Positions 1 to 4,148 of a DNA stretch of 13,515 nt are shown one piece after another. The notes beneath the pieces are model-generated. The model saw only the letters and a list, made by a program, of their open reading frames with translations, did not search any database and was not told the origin of the DNA. This DNA comes from an uncultured Clostridia bacterium (GTDB lineage Bacteria > Bacillota > Clostridia > Christensenellales > UBA1242), in assembly GCA_905236445.1 (NCBI GenBank), contig CAJOPQ010000015.1, forward strand, positions 1-13,515. Reading direction: 5' to 3'. The position numbers were made by a program, and so were the translations under genes. Each line of letters opens with the position of its first letter. The first letter of the stretch is position 1.

Positions 1-4
1 AAGT

Positions 5-427
5 TTATTTGTTATCCATTACTTTTTTGATTGCACCCAGGATTCTTATAAATTCTTCCACATCTTCTTTTCCAATTTTCTCGAGCATTCTTTGCGTAGT
101 AGATTGAATCATTTGATTAATATTGTTAAGTTCTCTCTTGCCATCCAGTGTCATTGTTACTATTTCTATTCTTGCATCTTTAGGTGATTTACTTTTGGCA
201 ATTAATCCTCTTTTCTCTAGTTTTTGAAGCAATACAGCCACTCGTGCCTTTGATATTTGTAGGTGACTAGCCATTGTGTTGGCATATGCGCCTTCGCCAG
301 AATTGTCCAAATACATTAGAATTGATAACATTCCTCTATCCATTGCACTTATATCTCGAAATAATATGCTTGGCAAGTTTTGTTTTATTCTTTTTATTAT
401 ATCTACAGTTTCCGTTTCTGATATCAT
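5..427 (-). CDS. MarR-family transcriptional regulator
   Basis: The 140-residue protein has the size and layout of MarR-family winged-helix repressors. An N-terminal dimerisation helix is followed by a winged HTH at about residues 40-95, containing ANTMASHLQISKARVAVLLQ as the recognition helix region and KSPKDARIEIVTMT as the wing. A C-terminal helical arm completes the dimer interface. Such proteins bind palindromes as dimers and usually repress their own gene. The start is supported by GAGGA about 7 nt upstream of the ATG. The promoter just upstream carries a palindrome over its -35 box, which fits autoregulation. The nearest upstream gene is an EncFtn-like ferritin that has its own terminator, so the two are probably separate units. 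The ligand cannot be told from sequence. Any terminator lies beyond the window edge. Confidence 0.9.
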   Translation of the reverse strand: MISETETVDIIKRIKQNLPSILFRDISAMDRGMLSILMYLDNSGEGAYANTMASHLQISKARVAVLLQKLEKRGLIAKSKSPKDARIEIVTMTLDGKRELNNINQMIQSTTQRMLEKIGKEDVEEFIRILGAIKKVMDNK

Positions 428-453
428 TGTTTTTCCTCATGTTGTCTAAATGA

Positions 454-482
454 AGTATACAGAAAGAAGACAAAAAAGTCAA
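454..482 (-). promoter_or_regulatory. Promoter of the marR-type gene
   Basis: On the minus strand the -35 TTGACT (477-482) and -10 TATACT (454-459) are separated by exactly 17 nt, which is close to the sigma-A consensus. The predicted transcription start is about 20 nt upstream of the ATG at 427, leaving room for the GAGGA ribosome site. Confidence 0.7.
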
Positions 483-492
483 TCTGGTTGAC
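478..492. promoter_or_regulatory. Palindrome over the marR -35 box, candidate operator
   Basis: GTCAA (478-482) and TTGAC (488-492) form a perfect inverted repeat with a 5-nt spacer. Its promoter-proximal arm is part of the -35 hexamer. A dimeric MarR protein bound here would block RNA polymerase, so this is the likely autoregulatory site. Function is inferred from position and symmetry only. Confidence 0.45.
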
Positions 493-530
493 CAATTTTT
501 TTAAATTGTTTAAAATAGCCCTAGATCAAC

Positions 531-555
531 AAAAAAGGTGGAGGAACTCCACCTT
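531..555 (-). terminator. Intrinsic terminator of the EncFtn-like gene
   Basis: A perfect 9-bp stem (535-543 with 547-555) with loop GAA is followed on the minus strand by a T tract (A residues at 531-536 on the plus strand). It lies about 115 nt after the stop of the ferritin-like gene and insulates the downstream regulator. Confidence 0.75.
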
Positions 556-670
556 GTAATTGGTATTGCATTTTAGTTTTAGAGTGAATGGCAAGATTGT
601 TAAGGTTGCACTATCAGTTGAGTTATGGTTGTAGATGACTTAAGCAAAGTCATTACACAACTTATACTGT

Positions 671-967
671 CTAACTTTGTCCGTTTTGGCTTTTTTGAAA
701 TTCTTCCATTCCCGAATTGACGAACTGTGTCCAACTGGGGTCCAAATAACTAATTAGACCAAAGAGTTGACCAAAATGCACCATTTCTTCATTACGAATA
801 TCTTCCCACGTCTGTCTAGCAAGCATGTCTGGTGTGGTGTGAATGTGGTCGTCATATTCCATAATAGCATCTATTTCGCTGATTAAGTCTTGTCGTGCTT
901 TTTGCAAAGTAGCAAAATTACTTGCTTCATTTGCCATAGTTCTATAATTTCGTTTGTAATCTATCAT
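671..967 (-). CDS. EncFtn-type (encapsulated-ferritin-like) small ferritin
   Basis: The predicted 98-residue protein resembles the encapsulated ferritin family, small two-helix proteins that form a ferroxidase centre across a subunit interface and oxidise Fe(II). The key residues and spacing match the Rhodospirillum rubrum EncFtn pattern as I recall it: Glu31 in SEIDAIMEYDD, Tyr38, and Glu61/His64 in NEEMVHFG. The family has Glu32, Tyr39, Glu62 and His65, giving the same 30- and 33-residue offsets. The later segment SYLDPSWTQF also parallels the family. I chose the start at 967 because GGAGG lies 7 nt upstream; an in-frame ATG at 991 lies upstream of that ribosome site. No hydrophobic C-terminal encapsulin-targeting peptide is visible (the tail is KSQNGQS), and no encapsulin gene is adjacent. 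The fold call is good; iron storage and encapsulation are inference. Confidence 0.75.
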   Translation of the reverse strand: MIDYKRNYRTMANEASNFATLQKARQDLISEIDAIMEYDDHIHTTPDMLARQTWEDIRNEEMVHFGQLFGLISYLDPSWTQFVNSGMEEFQKSQNGQS

Positions 968-1034
968 ATAACACCTCCACAGGATAATCAAATATTAATT
1001 GTATATATTAATAAATGCACAGATTTGTGAACTT

Positions 1035-1062
1035 TTGACAAATTGTTATTGTAAATTATGCT
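1035..1062 (+). promoter_or_regulatory. Possible distal promoter upstream of the fakB-like gene
   Basis: TTGACA (1035-1040) and TATGCT (1057-1062) are 16 nt apart. This reads toward the DegV gene at 1178. A second -10-like TATAAT lies at 1145-1150, nearer the gene, without a good -35 at normal distance. Either could start this transcript. Confidence 0.35.
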
Positions 1063-1177
1063 TAAAATTGCATATTTATTGACAATAAAGCACCAAAATT
1101 AATTTTTTATGTTAATATGTTATGATTTTTGACATAATTTAGTATATAATACGTTTTAGTTAACAAAGGAAACGTAG

Positions 1178-2050
1178 ATGAGTAAATTACAAATAATAAC
1201 AGACTCCAATTCTGGAATAACACAACAAGAAGGCAAAGACCTTGGGATTTTTGTTATTCCCATGCCTTTTAGTATAAATGGCGAAGAATTTCTAGAAGAT
1301 ATTAATATATCACAGGAGCAGTTTTACGAGTATCTTGCCTGTAACGCCGAAGTTACAACTTCTCAGCCATCGCAAGCATATCTGGAGGAGTTGTGGAGTA
1401 ATCTCTTACAAGAATATGATGAGCTGGTATATATACCAATGTCTAGTGGACTAAGTGCCACATGTGAAAATGCGAAATCTTATGCACTTAAGTATGATGA
1501 TCGAGTACAAGTAGTGGACAATTTAAGAATTTCACTTGGTCAGAAAGAAAGTGTATTCGAAGCAATAGTTATGGCAAAGCTTGGCAAAAGTGCTGTCCAA
1601 ATAAAAGAATATCTAGAAAGCACCAAATTGAAATCTTCTACATACATTGTTATGTCTACCCTTAAGTACATCAAGAGGGGTGGCAGAATCGCTCCAGCTG
1701 CAGCTGCAATAGGTGAGATATTAAGAATAAGGCCAGTGCTGTACACACGTGGACAGGCGTTTAAAAAATTCACTGTATCGACAAATTTTAAGAACGCCAA
1801 AGAAAAAATCTTGGCACAATTGAGAAAGGAACTAGAGAGTGAATTTGCACAAGAATATAAAGATGGCAAAATGACAATATCTGTGGCGTATACGAAGTCT
1901 ATTGAAGAAGCTTTGCGATTTAAAGAAGATATTGAGAAAGAATTTCCTGATCTTCAATTTCACTTTGTAGATCCACTATCTCTAAGTGTTGCTTGTCATA
2001 TAGGACCAAATGCTCTTGGAGTAGCAATCAGCATCAATAATTATATGTGA
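1178..2050 (+). CDS. DegV-family fatty-acid-binding protein (FakB-like), stand-alone
   Basis: The 290-residue protein is a full-length DegV/FakB protein. FakB proteins bind one fatty acid in a deep pocket and present its carboxylate to the kinase FakA, which makes acyl-phosphate. All family signatures are visible: ITDSNSGI near the N-terminus, TSQPS at 61-65 and SSGLSATCENA at 89-99 (carboxylate-binding Thr and Ser regions), RGGRI at 167-171, and HIGP at 274-277. The start is supported by AAAGGAAA about 7 nt before the ATG. It is transcribed alone and ends in a strong terminator, unlike the two other DegV genes in this window, which flank the fakA-plsX operon. Its motifs are the most canonical of the three, so it is the best candidate for an ordinary FakB. 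The fatty-acid preference cannot be read from sequence. Confidence 0.9.
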   Translation: MSKLQIITDSNSGITQQEGKDLGIFVIPMPFSINGEEFLEDINISQEQFYEYLACNAEVTTSQPSQAYLEELWSNLLQEYDELVYIPMSSGLSATCENAKSYALKYDDRVQVVDNLRISLGQKESVFEAIVMAKLGKSAVQIKEYLESTKLKSSTYIVMSTLKYIKRGGRIAPAAAAIGEILRIRPVLYTRGQAFKKFTVSTNFKNAKEKILAQLRKELESEFAQEYKDGKMTISVAYTKSIEEALRFKEDIEKEFPDLQFHFVDPLSLSVACHIGPNALGVAISINNYM

Positions 2051-2064
2051 GAATAATTGTATGT

Positions 2065-2094
2065 GGCACACGATTAATATCGTGTGTCTTTTTT
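2065..2094 (+). terminator. Terminator after the fakB-like gene
   Basis: A 10-bp stem (2065-2074 with 2079-2088, one G-T pair) with loop TAAT is followed by six T (2089-2094). The stop codon of the convergent minus-strand gene falls at the loop, so the last codons of that gene are written in the right arm and T tract of this hairpin. Confidence 0.8.
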
Positions 2095-2526
2095 GTCTGA
2101 TATGTTAATCAATTGTATATTTTTGATTCTTATCATATTGCTAATTTCTGCACTGAATTGAGCGTTGTGGCATATCACACAATTGCTTTGCATTGTTAAT
2201 TGATACAGCAAATCATCTAAGTTGGGTGTAGAGGTGTGTCTATAGCGAATAACTTCTTCGAAATGTTTATTAGCTAGAAATTGATCTAACATATTGCAAG
2301 GCAAAGACATATAATATATTCGCTTTAAATGTGGGTATCGTTGTTGTAGTCTTGTTACAACGTTCCAGCACATGTTCGCAAAGTCATTTAATCTGCAGAA
2401 TATAAATATTCCATAATCATTATGTGCTACCAAATCTTCAATTATATGTGATGTTTGCTCTAAAATGGAATTTGTTATTCGACAATTATCTGTGCTAACA
2501 AAAGTGCATATTTTCCAACCATTCAT
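2074..2526 (-). CDS. SLOG-like (DUF1273/YpsA-type) small protein, divergent form
   Basis: The 150-residue protein has the outline of small SLOG-superfamily proteins, Rossmann-like folds that bind nucleotides or ADP-ribose-like ligands. The middle segment GIFIFCRLNDFANMCWNVV, then LQQRYPHLKRIYYMSLP, follows the family pattern (strand, G-x-FD-like turn, helix, YPHI, strand ending in P). Residues 105-145 (DDLLYQLTMQSNCVICHNA and following) match the second half, where a strand precedes a helix and a final INIS strand. The glycines usual in the first loop are mostly replaced, so ligand binding may be altered. An AGGT-rich stretch precedes the ATG. It is divergent from the Xre gene and shares its control region. 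It ends inside the terminator of the convergent gene. The fold call is moderate; the function is unknown. Confidence 0.55.
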   Translation of the reverse strand: MNGWKICTFVSTDNCRITNSILEQTSHIIEDLVAHNDYGIFIFCRLNDFANMCWNVVTRLQQRYPHLKRIYYMSLPCNMLDQFLANKHFEEVIRYRHTSTPNLDDLLYQLTMQSNCVICHNAQFSAEISNMIRIKNIQLINISDKKDTRY

Positions 2527-2559
2527 TCAATAACCTAACCTCAACCATATTGCGTGCAG

Positions 2560-2574
2560 TACACTTCACTTGTA
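2560..2574. promoter_or_regulatory. Palindrome near the SLOG transcription start, candidate operator
   Basis: TACA and TGTA flank a 7-nt core (2560-2574). Read on the minus strand it contains ACAAGTGAAGTG, similar to CAAGTGTAAGTG at 2600-2611. The two related elements bracket the SLOG promoter and may be sites for the neighbouring Xre regulator. Confidence 0.35.
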
Positions 2575-2602
2575 TGCTAGCAGATTTAAAATATAATGTC
2601 AA
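2574..2602 (-). promoter_or_regulatory. Promoter of the SLOG-like gene
   Basis: On the minus strand, perfect TTGACA (2597-2602) and TAGCAT (2574-2579) are 17 nt apart. The transcript would start about 40 nt upstream of the ATG at 2526. Confidence 0.6.
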
Positions 2603-2630
2603 GTGTAAGTGAAGATTATTTCACTTATAC
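2603..2630. promoter_or_regulatory. Inverted repeat in the divergent control region, candidate Xre operator
   Basis: GTGTAAGTGAA (2603-2613) and TTCACTTATAC (2620-2630) pair at 10 of 11 positions with a 6-nt spacer. The element directly abuts the SLOG -35 box and sits just upstream of the Xre promoter, so one bound dimer could control both genes. It has no T tract, so a terminator role is unlikely. Confidence 0.5.
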
Positions 2631-2652
2631 ATCTATTAAAAAATGGAAAAGA

Positions 2653-2661
2653 TGTTATACT
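2653..2661 (+). promoter_or_regulatory. Extended -10 promoter of the Xre/HipA-like pair
   Basis: TGT followed by TATACT (2656-2661) is an extended -10 element. No good -35 is seen 17 nt upstream, which is usual for this class. The ribosome site GAGGT begins only a few bases downstream, giving a very short leader. Confidence 0.5.
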
Positions 2662-2678
2662 AAAGAGGTAAATGATAC

Positions 2679-2918
2679 ATGAATCTAAATAGACTGTTTG
2701 CTCTAAGATTGAGCAATATTCTTCTTGAGAAGGGTATAAGCAAATATAAGTTAGAGAAGATGACAGGATTAACACATTCAGCACTTAGATATATATTCAA
2801 CGAAGTTAATACTGATGTGAAATTGTCTACTGTTGCAAAAGTATGTATTGCTCTAGATGTTCCACTTAATGAGTTCTTTGATGACAGTTTTGCTCTAGAT
2901 AACCTGCAAGTAGAATGA
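2679..2918 (+). CDS. Xre-family HTH regulator (HipB-like antitoxin candidate)
   Basis: The 79-residue protein is a single Cro/C1-type helix-turn-helix domain. The recognition unit covers about residues 20-40 (ISKYKLEKMTGLTHSALRYI), followed by VKLSTVAKVCIALDVPLNEFF, the usual helices 4-5 ending in the LxxFF motif. A short acidic tail (DDSFALDNLQVE) follows and could contact a partner. GAGGT lies 9 nt before the ATG. The gene directly precedes a HipA-like kinase, the arrangement of HipBA toxin-antitoxin systems in which HipB represses the operon and neutralises HipA. An inverted repeat lies just upstream of its promoter. The HTH identity is firm; the antitoxin role is inferred from gene order. 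Confidence 0.85.
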   Translation: MNLNRLFALRLSNILLEKGISKYKLEKMTGLTHSALRYIFNEVNTDVKLSTVAKVCIALDVPLNEFFDDSFALDNLQVE

Positions 2919-2966
2919 TTGTTGAATTAGAGTAAATTTGCTGTTATGTTTATTAAAAAAAAGGTA

Positions 2967-2995
2967 TTGTCAAATATCAATCTATATGTTATAAT
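2967..2995 (+). promoter_or_regulatory. Internal promoter for the HipA-like gene
   Basis: TTGTCA (2967-2972) and TATAAT (2990-2995) are 17 nt apart. The expected transcription start (about 3001-3003) coincides with the ATG at 3003, so the message could be leaderless. The TTCACTT/AAGTGAA elements upstream of the HTH gene are not repeated here. Confidence 0.5.
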
Positions 2996-3002
2996 GGCTT
3001 AT

Positions 3003-3926
3003 ATGAAAACTATTGATGAGAGAGAATTTCGAAAGTACGACGAACAAGATCAAATAGGTGGAATGGCCAACAAAGCATTCTTCATGGTAGATAGGAATAT
3101 GCTATCAGACTTTTTTGAGGCAAGCAAGTCTAAAGATTGTTGTTATATGACATATCTTGTAGACGGAGGCGTTCCCAAGTATATATCGGTATTAGTTAAG
3201 GCTCCATACCACAAAGGTGATAGCGAGATCGAGGCGACTTGTTCACGTTTAGCGAACTTTATGCATATTCCAACAGTATATAACGAAGCATTTATTTTAA
3301 CACAGAACGATAAACCTGTTATTAAAAATAAAATGTTATTAAGCATTGATTGTGTGCCTAAAGACTGTGAAGTTCACTCTATATACGAAGTCTTTGGTAA
3401 GTTAAAAGACAAAAAATATCATAGTGAAATCCTAAGTGTTGATGATACTATAAGTGTTATTGATCAAATGACCACTGAGGATATATTTGCTGTCAACACC
3501 GACGAGGAGAAAAAAGAAATAAAATATTCTCTATATGATCAAATATGTTTCAAAAATTGTATTGTTGGCGACAAAGATGCAGGTACTCATAATATGGCTC
3601 TGTTGTATAACACGAAAGAGCATAAGTATTATCCTGCCCCAATGTACGATTATAACAATGCCTTTGCGTCACCAGGTTATGCCAAAGAGGCGAGTGAACA
3701 ATATGTAGAAGCATTTTGTAGACTGCAACCACAATATATGGCGACATTTGTGGCAAAATTGGATAAAGTTCTGGCAAGAGATGTTTTTGATATGGCGAGA
3801 GATTCAGGGTGTGGAATAATAACATCATTGTCTTATGCAGAAGATGTGAATATTAATATATCTGATATGCTTGCTAATTATAACAAATGTAGCAAAGCAA
3901 ACAACTTAGATGTTATGGAAAAGTAG
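3003..3926 (+). CDS. HipA-like serine/threonine kinase, lacking the HipA N-terminal domain
   Basis: The 307-residue protein carries the HipA/CtkA-type kinase core. Visible elements are a strand with a likely ATP-binding lysine (ISVLVKAPYH), a helix with a conserved-type Glu (SEIEATCSRLANFMHIP), the catalytic loop VGDKDAGTHN (D-x4-N pattern), and the metal-binding APMYDYNNAF. The His of the usual GNxDxHxxN loop is replaced by Gly, but the catalytic Asp and the Asn are kept. It is shorter than E. coli HipA (about 440 residues) because the N-terminal domain is missing. The start is uncertain: the reading frame opens at 2946 but no ribosome site is seen there, and a promoter lies between 2946 and the ATG at 3003. 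HipA toxins phosphorylate aminoacyl-tRNA synthetases; the target here is unknown. A terminator overlaps the stop codon. Confidence 0.65.
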   Translation: MKTIDEREFRKYDEQDQIGGMANKAFFMVDRNMLSDFFEASKSKDCCYMTYLVDGGVPKYISVLVKAPYHKGDSEIEATCSRLANFMHIPTVYNEAFILTQNDKPVIKNKMLLSIDCVPKDCEVHSIYEVFGKLKDKKYHSEILSVDDTISVIDQMTTEDIFAVNTDEEKKEIKYSLYDQICFKNCIVGDKDAGTHNMALLYNTKEHKYYPAPMYDYNNAFASPGYAKEASEQYVEAFCRLQPQYMATFVAKLDKVLARDVFDMARDSGCGIITSLSYAEDVNINISDMLANYNKCSKANNLDVMEK

Positions 3927-3950
3927 CAAAGTAAAATTTGCTATTTTTTT
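3924..3950 (+). terminator. Terminator of the Xre/HipA-like pair
   Basis: A 7-bp stem TAGCAAA/TTTGCTA (3924-3930 with 3937-3943) and seven T follow directly. The first three bases of the stem are the TAG stop codon of the kinase gene. It separates the pair from the next gene. Confidence 0.8.
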
Positions 3951-4014
3951 AATCAAATGTGGCATACTGCACAAAATAATACGCTTGTAGTCAACAAATA
4001 CATAGCTTTTGTCA

Positions 4015-4044
4015 AAAAATTAATTATGTGTCTATAATACATAA
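4015..4044 (+). promoter_or_regulatory. Distal promoter of the 909-residue gene
   Basis: TTGTCA and TATAAT (beginning about 4015 and 4033) are 18 nt apart, roughly 110 nt upstream of the ATG. With the proximal promoter at 4094 it gives the gene two possible transcription starts. Confidence 0.45.
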
Positions 4045-4056
4045 TCTTTATATCAA

Positions 4057-4081
4057 GACAATGTACTTGACAATATGTACT
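4057..4081. repeat. Tandem direct repeat between two promoters
   Basis: GACAATGTACTT (4057-4068) is immediately followed by GACAATATGTACT (4069-4081), the same unit with a 2-nt insertion. It lies between the two promoters of the 909-residue gene and could be a regulator site. The short length means chance is possible. Confidence 0.35.
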
Positions 4082-4093
4082 AAAATTTGGGTA

Positions 4094-4122
4094 TTTACAA
4101 ATCTATATAACCATGTTATAAT
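4094..4122 (+). promoter_or_regulatory. Proximal promoter of the 909-residue gene
   Basis: TTTACA (4094-4099) and TATAAT (4117-4122) are 17 nt apart. The transcript would start about 20 nt before the ATG at 4149, which is preceded by a G-rich ribosome site (GGGGGA). The ATGTTATAAT block also occurs in the promoter of the HipA-like gene. Confidence 0.6.
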
Positions 4123-4148
4123 AATTAGAATATAATGTGGGGGAATAA

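Noticed and set aside
573..648. Short plus-strand peptide gene in the gap between the regulator and ferritin genes
   Set aside because: The frame is under 20 codons, without ribosome site or promoter.
635..653. Hairpin ATGACTT/AAGTCAT after the EncFtn-like gene
   Set aside because: It has no T tract on either strand; the perfect stem with T tract at 531-555 is the better terminator.
1129..1150. TTGACA and TATAAT upstream of the first fakB-like gene read as one promoter
   Set aside because: They are only 10 nt apart, too close for a -35/-10 pair.
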